A stretch of 64,000 bases of DNA from Cololabis saira (GCF_033807715.1 NC_084590.1:8588327-8652326), one strand, 5' to 3'. Positions 23,236 through 60,644 are shown, counted from the stretch's first letter. The notes: generated from the sequence alone by a model not told the origin. Made by a program: numbers and translations.

Positions 23236-23387
23236 TTAGTCTTTTATTTTGGAGGCTCCGCGGAAGTGCCGCCGTGGCTGCGCAGGCGCGGCGCCAGCTT
23301 GATGCAGGACTCGGTCCCCCGTAGGAACCGGAGCTGCTTTAAGTATGAAATCCAGCTGTGTGGACCCGACAGGCTCAGGTGCTGCAG
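23236..23387 (+). promoter_or_regulatory. pxylp1: Putative pxylp1 promoter and non-coding first exon
   Basis: A CpG-dense stretch (about 23236-23340) follows AT-rich transposon DNA and runs into a strong donor, GCTGCAG|GTAAGAG, so the exon would end at 23387. No TATA box is obvious, as is usual for a CpG-island promoter. ATGs occur at 23302 (open to the donor) and 23345. The transcription start is not determined. That this is pxylp1 exon 1 is inferred from position, orientation and the donor. Confidence 0.55.
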
Positions 23388-23702
23388 GTAAGAGAGGTGG
23401 GGGTGTGGGAATGTGGGGAGAGTTAACCCCGCTCACCCTTTTGCATTGAGGTTATTGTTATTTCATTTTTAAGTCACATTTTGCGACAAGGCGCCTGTTG
23501 ATGTGGCATGTTAAAGTCCTGCTGTGTTCGGAGCTGCTGGAGAATGGTTAGTCCTGCAACAAGTGGAGAGAACCCGGGTCTGAATGCACGGTAGACCATA
23601 ATAATGACCCCTCACTGGGTGATATCGCTGCCTGCAGCACTAATCAGCGCTAGCTGGCCGGGGCTAGCTGTAGTTTTCTCTCCTGATTGTCAGTAAGACT
23701 CT

Positions 23703-23838
23703 TAAAGGCTGATTTATGGTTCTGCGTTAAATCGACGCAGCAACTACGGCGTAGGGTACGCGGCGACGCACTCCGCCGCCTACCTTACGCCGTAGGTTCT
23801 GCGTCGGTGTGACGCGGAACCATAAATGAGCCTTTACA
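23703..23838. mobile_element. Palindromic MITE in pxylp1 intron 1
   Basis: AAAGGCTGATTTATGGTTC at the left and its complement ending CATAAATGAGCCTTT at the right, with a GC-rich core. Third complete family member. Confidence 0.8.
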
Positions 23839-24102
23839 ATGACACGTAGGTGACTGAACTCTCGGGGTTCATCCTCACAAAGGTCAGCGCTCCGTCTCCG
23901 TGTTTACTAAAGTCAACCAGACCCGCTCCTACATTTAAGTGCTTTGTTTCTTTCTTAAACTCGGCCATGCTCCAAATCCCCCGCGGGTTTGGCATAGTTT
24001 GGTTAAGAAACCGGCCAACTAATGTGTTAGTTTTCCTTAAATGTAACATGAAGCAGGTTCACCGGCGTCACATTAATGTGCTGCGGTTTGACCGCGCAGC
24101 TC

Positions 24103-24103
<1 letters not shown>

Positions 24104-24134
<31 letters not shown>

Positions 24135-24220
24135 GGTGTCTGTCTCTCTGGTGTCTGTCCATCTGTTTCTCTGGTGTCTGTCTGTCTGTCTGTCTGTCTG
24201 TCTGGTGTCTGTCTCTCTGG

Positions 24221-24257
<37 letters not shown>

Positions 24258-24362
24258 GGTGTCTGTCTCTCTGGTGTCTGTCTCTCTGGTGTCTGTCCGT
24301 CTGTTTCTCTGGTGTCTGTCTGTCTGTCTGTCTCTCTGGTGTCTGTCCATCTGTTTCTCTGG

Positions 24363-24403
<41 letters not shown>

Positions 24404-24621
24404 GGTGTCTGTCTGTCTGTCTCTCTGGTGTCTGTCCGTCTGTTTCTCTGGTGTCTGTCTGTCTGTCTGTCTCTCTGGTGTCTGTCTGTCTGTTTCTCTG
24501 GTGTCTGTCTGTCTGTCTGTCTGTCTCTCTGGTGTCTGTCTGTCTCTCTGGTGTCTGTCCGTCTGTTTCTCTGGTGTCTGTCTGTCTGTCTGTCTCTCTG
24601 GTGTCTGTCTGTCTGTCTGTC
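24104..24621. repeat. TCTG satellite array A
   Basis: TCTG runs interrupted by CTCTGGTG and TTTCTCTGGTG variants. Open in several frames on both strands simply because the unit lacks stops. Confidence 0.95.
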
Positions 24622-24950
24622 TGATCATCCTGTTGCTGCTTCCACCTGCCTGCTGTGTGCTGCTGACGTCCCCCAGTCTGGTCTTCAGCAGGAGGGTCCC
24701 CCCTTATGATCCAGGTCCTGGTCCAGGTTTCTTCCCTCCTAAAGGGGAGTTTTTCTTGCCACTGTTTGGCTTAAGGTTTTTCTCCCACTAGGGGAGTTTT
24801 TACCTGCCATTGTTTATATAATAATTGCTCGGGGGTTTATATTTATGTTTATGTTTATGTTTATGTTTATGTTCATGTTCTGGATCTCTGGAAAGCGTCT
24901 AGAGATAACATCTGTTGTATTAGACGCTATATAAATAAAATTGAATTGAA

Positions 24951-24952
<2 letters not shown>
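24622..24952 (+). repeat. Retroelement 3' tail between satellite arrays
   Basis: Contains TTTTTCTTGCCACTGTTTGG, CTGGAAAGCGTCTAGAGATA and a tail of TTGAATTGAATTG, a common fish LINE/SINE 3' end. Superfamily uncertain. Confidence 0.6.
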
Positions 24953-24988
<36 letters not shown>

Positions 24989-25487
24989 GGTGTCTGTCTG
25001 TCTGTCTGTCTGTCTCTCTGATGTCTGTCTGTCTGGTGTCTGTCTGTCTGTCTGGTGTCTGTCTGTCTGTCTGGTGTCTGTCAGTCTGGTGTCTGTCTGT
25101 CTGTCTGTCTGTCTGTCTGGTGTCTGGTGTCTGTCTGTCTGTCTGTCTGGTGTCTGTCTGTCTGTCTGGTGTCTGTCTGTCTGTCTGGTGTCTGTCTGTC
25201 TGTCTGTCTGTCTGGTGTCTGTCTGTCTGTCTGGTGTCTGTCTGTCTGTCTGGTGTCTGTCTGTCTGTCTGGTGTCTGTCTGTCTGTCTGGTGTCTGTCT
25301 GTCTGTCTGGTGTCTGTCTGTCTGTCTGTCTGTCTGGTGTCTGTCTGTCTGTCTGTCTGGTGTGTGTGTGTCTGTCTGTCTGTCTGGTGTCTGTCTGTCT
25401 GTCTGGTGTCTGTCTGTCTGTCTGTCTGTCTGGTGTCTGTCTGTCTGTCTGTCTGGTGTCTGTCTGTCTGTCTGTCTGTCTCTCTGA

Positions 25488-25520
<33 letters not shown>

Positions 25521-25862
25521 GGTGTCTGTCTGTCTGTCTGGTGTCTGTCTGTCTGTCTGGTGTCTGTCTGTCTGTCTGGTGTCTGTCTGTCTGTCTGGTG
25601 TCTGTCTGTCTGTCTGGTGTCTGTCTGTCTGTCTGTCTGTCTGGTGTCTGTCTGTCTGGTGTCTGTCTGTCTGTCTGTCTGTCTGGTGTCTGTCTGTCTG
25701 TCTGTCTGGTGTGTGTGTGTCTGTCTGTCTGTCTGGTGTCTGTCTGTCTGTCTGTCTGTCTGGTGTCTGTCTGTCTGGTGTCTGTCTGTCTGGTGTCTGT
25801 CTGTCTGTCTGGTGTCTGTCTGTCTGTCTGTCTGGTGTCTGTCGTCTGTCTGTCTGTCTGTC
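24953..25862. repeat. TCTG satellite array B
   Basis: About 0.9 kb of TCTG with regularly spaced TCTGGTG units. A block near 25313-25440 (containing GGTGTGTGTGTCTG) recurs near 25600-25730, suggesting segmental duplication inside the array. Confidence 0.95.
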
Positions 25863-27542
25863 CCTCCCTCCAGGAAAGGTTGGGCTATTAACATGTTTAA
25901 ATGCGTTTCATGATCAGGGTTTAAAACTCTTACATTTTACAGGTGAAGAGTAGCCAAATAAACATCTATTTTATAACACACCTACATGACAGATCCAAGG
26001 CAAGTTTATTTGTATAGCACAATTCAGCGCAAGGTAATTCAAAGTGCTTTAATTGTAATTGTAATATATTTATTTATTTCAAAACAGGGACAGTGCACAA
26101 TAAGACATTAATCTTTTACAAGGGAATATGCATTGTGCCAGGTTGTAGCAGCTTGCTATTTTCCACCTGTAAGTCCCTGGGTAGGTTGATGGAATAATAC
26201 ATAAAAATTAGTATTGAAAAAGAAAAAATAAGTAAAAGAGCAGAACAAAGCCAAGAGACAATAGATAAATAAAAACATGGAAGCAGATTCAACAGAGCAT
26301 GGGATCTGTCAGATGTTGGCAATGGCAACTAATATTTGAAGCTAGGCTGCCCCCCCAACACACAATACACAACACACTTCATAAATGTACACAGTAACCA
26401 ACGCTTAGCAAGATGTGAGAAGGTGTGGGGAAATTAACACTTTACATCAACATTAAAAGTGGCAAGACGCAATTAAACAGCAAATAACAAATACAATGAA
26501 ATAAAATGATAAGAAAAGAGGTAAAATAATAAAAAGCACAAGTTGTTAAAAAGTAAGGGCAGTAGAGTACAGCAGGTACATCTCATTCTTACAATGGCAA
26601 TAATTACGTTTCTATACGGTCAAAACGTACAAAGACCGGGTCAAATACAGTATTACAAAAGTAATCTGTAACAATTCTTATGGTGAATTAAACCAATTTG
26701 ACAATTCTATGCCACGATGCCTGTTTCCAGGTCTTATTTCACACAACTGAGGAGAATTACGTTTCTATACGGTCAAAACGTACAAAGACTGGGTCAAATA
26801 CAGTATTACAAAAGTAATCTGTGCCGATTTATGCAAGCGTGTTAGATTTTCATTGTTGTTGTTTAGTTTTTGTTTTTAACTGTTTTGTTTATTGGTGCTT
26901 CATGTTATGTTGGTTTTTGTTAAAATAAAAAAAAAAAGTCTCCAATGATCTTTGCACCTTCAGAAAAATACCTCCTGTCTGTTAGATTTCAGATCATTCA
27001 AGAAGATGCATCACTATTAACATTGTCTCTTCGTATGCTGCATATTATAAAGTATTCTATATAGTTATGGCAGCCAACTCTCCGACTGAAGTTAAAAGTG
27101 AAATAACTTAGGCCGTCCAGTGAAAGGTTCAGGCCATGTATATTTTTTAAGGGATAGTTGGACAGCTTGCTGGCTAAAAGCCCGACTGTCACACTGCTGA
27201 GGCTTCAATCATGATCCATTAGATCGGTATTCCAGAGTCCAAAGAGAAAGTGGACCGTTATCAGCCACAAGGCCAGAATTCAGACTGATGGTATGCTGCT
27301 AAAGTGGAGCCCTTGGCAAAGGTTATTTACACTTCTCTGATGGCAGCAGTAATGCAGAAAAGCGGGGGGAAAAAGACCTTGGGTTCACACTATCTGCAGC
27401 TCAAGTCTATGAATTTAACAGTGTTACTTTTCTTCTTTTCCATTTTTTCATATCGTCAGAACGTTTTCTAAAGTGGGTAATAACTTTGTTCTCGGTTTAG
27501 AAAAACAACAATGTGTAGTTGAAAGTTATCACTGTTGGTATA
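25863..27542. other. Intron 1 remainder
   Basis: 25995-26050 is a fragment of a LINE/SINE tail (AAGTTTATTTGTATAGCAC). A 70-bp segment starting AATTACGTTTCTATACGG is directly repeated at 26597 and 26755. No exon signals were recognised. Confidence 0.5.
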
Positions 27543-27959
27543 CGGAAGAGTTTAGGGCCAGGCAGGAGAAAAATAAGAATAATATTTTAGAGGAGGAAGA
27601 TTTATTTTTTTCATTATGAACTTGGAGAAAAAAGTCAATGTCGAAAAAAAAGGTTGAAATGTCGAGATTAATGTTGAAGTACAATTTCGAGAAAAAAGTC
27701 GAAATGTTGAGAAAAAAGTAAAAATTTCGTGAATAAATCAGAATCAGAATCAGGTTTATTAGGTCAGCTTAGGTAAAGTTGAAATTTTGAGAAAAAAGGT
27801 GAAATTTTGACTTTATTCTTGAAATTGCATTTCAACATTAATCTCGACATTTCGACTTTTTTTTTGACATTTCGACTTTTTTTCTCAAAGTGCACAATAA
27901 AAAAAAAAATCTTCCCCTCTCAAATATTTTTTCTACTGTCTGGCCCTAATACTCTTCCG
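27543..27959. mobile_element. TA-flanked foldback MITE next to exon 2 acceptor
   Basis: Termini CGGAAGAGT and ACTCTTCCG flanked by TA. The interior is two inverted halves of TCGAAATTTCGAGAAAAAAGT-like motifs. Its right end is 24 bp before the coding exon's acceptor dinucleotide ends. Relatives at 40998 and 47462. Confidence 0.85.
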
Positions 27960-27983
27960 TAGTTTGTATCATTTAACTGTCAG

Positions 27984-28019
27984 ATGGCTGATGCAGAGGG
28001 ACGCGGACCGGTCACATGA
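27984..28019 (+). promoter_or_regulatory. Short upstream ORF before pxylp1 start
   Basis: The ATG directly after the candidate acceptor opens 11 codons ending in TGA at 28017-28019, 4 bp before the main ATG and out of frame with it. A uORF this close usually lowers initiation at the main start. It exists in the mRNA only if the acceptor at 27983 is used. Confidence 0.4.
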
Positions 28020-28023
28020 CAAG

Positions 28024-54175
<26,152 letters not shown>

Positions 54176-54190
54176 CCAGGACGAGCACCA

Positions 54191-54584
54191 CACTGCAAAA
54201 AACTCAATCTTAACAAGAATATTTGTCTTATTTCTAGTTAAAATGTCTCATTTTTAGTCAAAAAAAATTAATTACACTTAAAACACGACTCATCAATGGA
54301 AAAAAACAACAATTTTGACCTGCTTCAAGTAGATTTTCACTTAAAATAAGTAGAAAAAAGATTTTTTTGCTTGTAATGAGAAGATAAATCTTGTTCCACT
54401 GGCAGATTTTTCTACTTATTTCAAGTGAAAATGTACTTGAAACAGGTGAAAATTGTCAAATAACAAGTTATTTTTCTGGTAATGACTCTTGTTTTAAGTG
54501 CAATGAGATTTTTTGAATAAAAGTGAGACATTTTAACTAGAAATAAGACAAATATTCCTGGTAAGATTTTGAGTTTTTGCAGTG
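54191..54584. mobile_element. MITE in pxylp1 3' UTR
   Basis: CACTGCAAAAAACTCAATCT and GAGTTTTTGCAGTG inverted ends. Subterminal TTAACTAGAAATAAGACAAA and complement. A widespread fish type. It starts 16 bp after the stop codon and contains AATAAA at 54516. Confidence 0.85.
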
Positions 54585-55859
54585 CAAGGACAGACAGTTG
54601 TCAGCTGGTAGCACTTCACTAGACTTTAAGTCTCGTTCCACTTTTCAAAAGTGTGCACTTTTGTGCTGTCGGTAGCCTCATAATTTCAGTTCTTCACATT
54701 CCTGAGCACAGCTGATCAGCAAACACACGTTACGGTTCATAAAGGTCTCTCATTCCTAACCACTGTCTTCTAACTGTCTTATCAGCTTTTCACGTTGTTG
54801 TTTTTTGTAATCTTAAGGAAATCTTTGTTAAATAACTAAAGGGAAGTTTGTCGGCACTTTATTCTTAGATCCCATAACACCTTGGAGTTGAAAGTTTCTT
54901 CATTCCTAAATGCCCGGAGGAAAAAAAAAAAGGTCATGCAGAAGATAAATACAATCCTGGATCATTCATTGGTCGGAAATAGTTTGTGTGCAATCAGAAT
55001 GTACGTTGGGCTAGTTTTGTCCCAAAAACGTAATACTGTAACTTGTCATCAATCATTTTTGTGCTTCTAAGACTTGTTAATTTTCTTTTCATTATCTCCT
55101 TCTTTCTGAAAACTGATGCGGTACGTCTTGATTGACCCCTCCCCCTTACAAGATTTAGTTACAATTATGTATTTATATGTTTTGGTGCTATAACTGATTA
55201 ATTTGAACTTTGTTTTTGATGGAGACTCTGATAAATGTTCACTTTGAACAGACATTTATACTGTAAAGCACATTATTAAAATAAATACTCAGATGTTTTC
55301 AGCATTGCTTTTTAATGACTGTCCTGCTGGGTAAAAGAACAAAAATGCACACAGAAGTATATCTACTAGTGTTCTTCCTCATTCCAATAAAGTTGGGAAA
55401 ATGTGAACAAAAACAGAAGGCAAAGATTTGCAAATCTCATGAATCACATTTTGTTTTTCACAATATTAGAAACCCCAAATGTTTTAGACTGAGAAAAAGA
55501 TGGATGACTGGCCTGGAGGCGGCCGGCTCAGCATCTTCCCTAACTACTGCTTACCTTCTTTACCTGCTGCTGCATGTTGCAGTATGCACTTTAACTAGTG
55601 CTGCCAAGCGATTAAAAAAAGAAACTGAATGATTAATTAAGATCTGTCATTAATTAATAAAAGCTTTTTTAATCTCACCTAAAAATTGCTGAGAAAAGCC
55701 CTCAACTTGAGGTGTTTTCCTTTGAATTCATGACATTTTTTGGCAGATCAAAAGATTGATAAATCACAACAAAAAAGTGGCTTTATAAAGTCATTCATTA
55801 ATTTTTTTAACAGACTTGAACAGATGCAGTCCTAGCTGTTTACATCTACTTGGCAAGAA
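54585..55859. other. 3' UTR and downstream sequence
   Basis: AT-rich. 55360-55470 looks like a fragment of another dispersed fish element (CATTCCAATAAAGTTGGG, AAGATTTGCAAATC). No ORF of note. Confidence 0.4.
55280..55285 (+). terminator. Candidate distal polyadenylation signal
   Basis: AATAAA about 1.1 kb after the pxylp1 stop, followed within 40 bp by T-rich sequence. A second AATAAA at 54516 lies inside the 3' UTR MITE. Confidence 0.4.
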
Positions 55860-55946
55860 CATTCACCACCTTTCTGTCGCAGACATGCGCGGTGTGCTGC
55901 CTCCTATAGAGGGAATGTTCATGACGTCACAGATGCAGCTTCACAG

Positions 55947-56264
55947 CAGAGGTGTATCATCCAGGTGCCATAAAGTAAAAATCCTGTCCAGCAGTTGTTC
56001 CAACCATCACTAAACCAGCTCCTCTGCAGGTAAATGGTAGGTCCTTAGTGAAAACACCTGTTCTAAATGTACTGGCTGATCCAGAAACACAGCAGGGTTT
56101 TTACTTTATGGCATCTGGATTAAACACCTCTGCAAAAAACAACCAATTCCCATGTTGCAAACAGCAGAAATTGCTGTAGCATTGTCTTCACATGCTTCTT
56201 CAGAGGGTTGGAACAACTGCTGGACAGGATTTTTACTTTATGGCACCTGGATTATACACCTCTG
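55947..56264. mobile_element. hAT MITE nested in THAP element
   Basis: CAGAGGTGTA...TACACCTCTG ends with perfect 8-bp duplication CTTCACAG (55939-55946, 56265-56272). Arms of about 60 bp. THAP copy 1 shows the empty site. Confidence 0.9.
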
Positions 56265-56730
56265 CTTCACAGCGGGTTACGCTCACTGAGTGTCAGAAAG
56301 ACTGAGTGTCAGCGTAGACTTTCAGTTTGAGCAACTGGAAAACATCTAAAATGGGAAAGAGCTGTTTTTGCGATTGACTGTACTCATAGCTTTAGCAAGA
56401 AATCTGAGTTATCGTTTTACAGACTGCCGAAAAATAAGCTTAAGAGAGACAAATGGATCGCTGCAATTCACAGAAACAACTGGATTCCAGACACCGAAAC
56501 GTGGATTGGTGGTTCCTATTTTGTATCAGGTAATGTTGGATTTTTGGGTAGCTAACGATAAACGGTCAAATCATAAAGTTCAGTGTCCTCATTACTTTAA
56601 TTTCTACAACAAATCCTGCCTTGAAGTCGGACCAAGCGTCAGGACTTTTGTACGCCTTCAAGCTTTGCTTCGTGTATTTCCCCGGCGTAGAAATTAAGTA
56701 CATATAAATATCAGGAAACTGGATTCATGG

Positions 56731-57035
56731 CCAAATATTAATGTCCATGGACCACTGGTTCTTGGTAACTGTACCAAATATTAATGTCCATGGACCACTG
56801 GTTCTTGGTAACTGTACCAAATATTAATGTCCATGGACCACTGGTTCTTGGTAACTGTACCAAATATTAATGTCCATGGACCACTGGTTCTTGGGGTAAC
56901 TGTACCAAATATTAATGTCCATGGACCACTGGTTCTTGGTAACTGTACCAAATATTAATGTCCATGGACCACTGGTTCTTGGTAACTGTACCAAATATTA
57001 ATGTCCATGGACCACTGGTTCTTGGGGTAACTGTA
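56731..57035. repeat. 43-bp tandem repeat, seven copies
   Basis: Units begin CCAAATATTAATGTCCATGG at 56731, 56774, 56817, 56860, 56905, 56948 and 56991. Two units are 2 bp longer (GGGG). Single copy at 34907 in THAP copy 1. Confidence 0.95.
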
Positions 57036-57110
57036 CGGGTCACTGTCAAGTCCAACTGCCTTTAATTTAAGCCCATAATCAGCTGTTATCCCGTCTTCTC
57101 CACTAGTTGC

Positions 57111-57739
57111 AGCTGTTTTTGCCACTCAGTGTGATAAGGGCGCGTGGTCCAGTGGGGAAGTGACGTCAATGCAGACCCTCTATTGATCTCAATTAATGCA
57201 CTAATTTGACCGCCCTAACTTTAACTTTGCCTTGCTGAAAGATGCAAGTCTTTCCTTGAAATGACATCTGAGTGGCAGGAGATTGTGCACGTGTGCAAGG
57301 TGCCTCCTCCAGTGATACACACACACACACACACCCACACACATTAGAGAGACACTTCAGATGAGCACTGACAGGGCAGGTGTTTCCTCTCCTCGCCAGC
57401 CTGGTGTTCAACCACGTCACCACCCTGAGACATGTTGCTGCCATCACAATCCAGACAAGCTCATATTTCCTTCGGAGCGATAAAATGTCTCATTTTCAAC
57501 TATTTATTGTAAATAAAAGGTGGATTTTGGAGTCTGAAACTGGTGTTCATCGTTTCATTGATGTCACTAAAGAGCAACCAGGCAACAGCTCAGCTATGCA
57601 TCTGCTAATCTGCTGATTAAACTAATCTGACTTTTCACAGACTGATGGGTGGTTTTAGTCTCAATGTCCTGCAATTTATAAGCTGGCTGCAGCATTGATG
57701 TGATTCATTGACAATGTTGCTGTCGGATAACGTGAACTG
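57111..57739. other. Intergenic, no gene seen
   Basis: A short CA run at 57317-57342. Nothing else recognised. Confidence 0.4.
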
Positions 57740-59066
57740 AAAGGTGCAGAATGTGGGAAAACACCTAATGCAGCATTTCAAAACTCCAATTCCCTCACAT
57801 GTAGGTATATTGTATTTACAGTCGACCTATGGAGTGAAACTGTGGAACAGCCTGAGCATGGAGTTAAAACAAAGTCAAAACAGATACCAATTTAAAAAAA
57901 GATACAAAGAAACATTCTTTTCAAAATACAGATGCGAATAAACATGTAGATATGTACATTTATTAATATATGTAGATATGTAGATCTATATTATGGATAT
58001 AGATATGTTATATGTAGGTATGTAAATAGATATAATAATAATAATGACTTGGATTTATATAGCGCTCTTCAAGGCACCCAGAGAGCTTTACAGAGATCAT
58101 TATTCATCCATACACATTCTCTCTGGTGGTGGAAGCTATGTTTGTAGCCACAGCTGCCCTGGGGCAGACTGACGGAAGCGTGGCTGCCATATCGCGCCTA
58201 ACGGCCCCTCCAACCACCACCAACATTCATACACATTCATACACATTCACACGGGGCAAGGTGGGTAAGGTGTCTTGCCCAAGGACACTACGACAGCAAA
58301 CTGGGACAGAGCGGGATTCGAACCGCTGACCTTCCGATCATTGGACGACCCGCTCTACCACCTGAGCTACTGCCGCCCCCATATATTGAGTTATATTATA
58401 CGTACAGTATTTGTGTATCTACAGTATATCTCTATTAATATATATTGATTTATAGTTATATGTAGATACGTCAATATATAGATTTATAGTAATTTTTATG
58501 TATATAATTGGAGGTAAATATATGAACCAGTATACATAGCATATCTACTCTTATATAGTTATTCAAGTATATTGTTATACCATTGCTGTCTATTGTTCTC
58601 TATTATATTGTAGTATTATAGTAAAGTAATGATAATGTAATACTATACATTATAATTACTTCTATTAGTACATACATACATAGTAGCACAACTAAATGCT
58701 GGGCGTTTGTTTTGTTTTCTTTTGTTTCCCTTGATTTGTTTGGATTTTGACTATATCTATATATACATATAATTGAGTATTATATCACTGTATAGAACCG
58801 TTATTAAAGTAGGTATGGGTGTTATATAAGTTATATAAGTAAGCTTATTGAAACTCTTGTTATATGTAAGAATGTATGTCAGATTCAGGGGTAGGACTGG
58901 ATAAGTGTTTACTTCAATCCTACTCTGTTTCGAACATGTTGCTGGATCCATGATATATATATATATATATGTACCGGTATTCAGTTTTTTTTACTTTTTT
59001 GTACCCTTTTTTTATCATGCATGTTCGAAATAAAATCCTCAAATCAAATCAAAATCAAATCAAAAC
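57740..59066 (+). pseudogene. LINE 3' end with nested SINE
   Basis: 57800-57941 encodes STYGVKLWNSL and QFKKRYKETFFSKYRCE, the C-terminal tail of fish LINE polyproteins. An AT-rich 3' UTR with CATGTTCGAAATAAAATCC and an AAATC simple tail follows. A minus-strand SINE sits at 58034-58380. RT and endonuclease are lost. Confidence 0.75.
58034..58380 (-). mobile_element. tRNA-derived SINE (minus)
   Basis: On the minus strand: A box TAGCTCAGGTGG (58358-58369) and B box GGTTCGAATCC (58314-58324). The body ends AAGCTCTCTGGGTGCC...AAGTCATT, with an ATT-type tail toward 58030. Not a functional tRNA: no acceptor stem pairing was evident. Confidence 0.85.
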
Positions 59067-59094
59067 AGTGTAGTATCTCCTGCTCAGCTTGAGT

Positions 59095-59334
59095 TTAGTA
59101 GCTCATCAGGAAAGAGGAGACCTGACAACAGTCCAGTTCCACTAGGTGGCGCATTAGCCCCACCAATCCTCTCCAGGTCTGTCTGTTTCCATCAGCCATC
59201 CCCTCCCTCAGCTGCTGCAGCACATACTGTACAGCTAAAAACATTAGATCCCTCTTCCCTTCCTCAGCACAGTCATGTTTCATCACCATTAGAAACAAAC
59301 AGAGCGCTGACAACATTTCTGTTGTACAGCTCAT
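59095..59334 (-). CDS. Unidentified ORF, possibly a gene fragment
   Basis: 79 codons from ATG; the frame is open about 9 codons further upstream (KELAEALLK) to a stop. Composition is protein-like and helical (LMFLAVQYVLQQLREGM, LVGLMRHLVELDCC), suggesting HEAT/armadillo-type helices or another all-alpha fold, and it ends in TAA. No clear acceptor precedes it and no partner exons were found. It could be the last exon of an unrecognised minus-strand gene, a processed pseudogene, or chance. Confidence 0.3.
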   Translation of the reverse strand: MSCTTEMLSALCLFLMVMKHDCAEEGKRDLMFLAVQYVLQQLREGMADGNRQTWRGLVGLMRHLVELDCCQVSSFLMSY

Positions 59335-59867
59335 TTTTAAAAGTGCTTCAGCCAGCTCTTTTTATTCATTTCAAATACACATAATCAGACAACTACTGCC
59401 TGAAGAATATAATAAAGAGGCCAGAACATTTCATTTGCAGTAAATGAATGTTACAGTTTTAACCCTTGCGGTGCAGCTAGTGAATAAAATGGTACACAAC
59501 TGACGCTGATGACATCACACATGTCAGTAGCTGGAGTTGGAGTTTTCTTCTTAAAATGATCTAGCGGTTCATGCCCATGTGGTATTTTTCAGGAGTTGGG
59601 AGTTTTAACTTGTACAAATTAATTATGGTGCTTATAACAGAGATGCCACATTTTGCTAAACGAATCATAAAAACATTTAAACCACACAAGTAGTGAAGTA
59701 AAACTTGCTGTTCCTTCAAATGCTGAGTCAGCTGTTAAGATTACAGAACGCATTGCAAAGTTGAGGTGAACTGAAATGTATGCAAGCGTGTTCCAAACTC
59801 CAAACTGTGAAATGACATCAGATTTCCAGGTCATTTTCCATCCTATACGCTGATATCGGTGGAGTGC
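59335..59867. other. Intergenic, no gene seen
   Basis: No repeat or exon recognised. Confidence 0.4.
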
Positions 59868-60445
59868 CACGTTTACACATAGCCGAGTATTTACAAAAAC
59901 AGATATTTCCCCCTCTACGTTTTGAAAAATACCATCACTTACATCAGATCGTTTCTAAAAATCTCTTCATTTACACAAACCTGCATAAATACACTGTTAA
60001 GGTGCTATGAGCAGCCAAACCTGCAGGGGGCAGTGTAACGAGAAGATAAAGTCATGCTAGCCAATCAGAATCCTGGAAAAAAACATCAACAAATGACACG
60101 AGTAACTTCCAGTTACTTCCAAGATGAACCAGAGTCTTTCGTTTGGAGTGACAGAGAAGTGGAGTTACTTTCAAGTGTGACTTTAGAATATTAAACAAGT
60201 AAAATACAAGAAAATATTGACGGTGGACAAACAAACTGTAAACACAGGTCGCACTCATGGCGCTGGTGACGTTTCTGTCTCATAATGTGACGTTCTGAAG
60301 CCTAAATGTCCGTTTCCCTCTGTTTACAAGCAAACGTGAAGACGGAGTTTTTGGAAATCTCCACTTTGGCCGGAGTTTTCAGAAATGATGGTTTTTGGAG
60401 ACTTTGAGCTTTGTTTTGGTGTAAAGGAACGGCCAAAACACATGA
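59868..60445. mobile_element. Probable MITE
   Basis: CCACGTTTACACATAGCCG at the left, TTTTGGTGTAAAGGAACGGCC at the right, both with GTTTTTGGAAA/TTTACAAAAAC-like subterminal motifs. Boundaries approximate. Confidence 0.4.
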
Positions 60446-60644
60446 AAACACCACCGTCTCGTAAATGACAGGAGCAAACCTCCTGCAGGATGGAGTTCTT
60501 CCCTTCGTGTGCTGCCCTGGCTCACCTCCAGGCCCCGACACCCCCAACACACACACCTCGGATGTAATCAGCGCCACGACGAGGTGGGGCAGCAATTTCC
60601 TCCCTCACTCAATCTTTGATGTTGTTATGCTGCCTCCAGCCCTC

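Larger units (their letters stand above)
54176..55305 (+). other. pxylp1: Inferred pxylp1 3' UTR
   Basis: The region holds a MITE at 54191-54584, then AT-rich DNA without credible coding. AATAAA signals occur at 54516-54521 (inside the MITE) and 55280-55285. The latter is a reasonable end for the long mRNA, and the former could give a short one. Confidence 0.5.
55860..57110 (+). mobile_element. THAP-domain element, copy 2
   Basis: Aligns with 34810-35545 in the opposite orientation. The THAP frame from ATGGGAAAGAGC near 56351 is broken by stops. It is interrupted by a hAT MITE and expanded by a 43-bp tandem repeat. Confidence 0.75.

Noticed and set aside
24076..25953. Long ORFs of up to 335 codons on both strands
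   Set aside because: They translate the TCTG satellite, whose unit contains no stop in several frames. Not genes.
56731..57035. CRISPR-like regular repeats
   Set aside because: Units are contiguous with no unique spacers, and the DNA is vertebrate.
58314..58380. tRNA gene on the minus strand
   Set aside because: A and B boxes are good but the sequence continues into a SINE body and no acceptor-stem pairing was seen.
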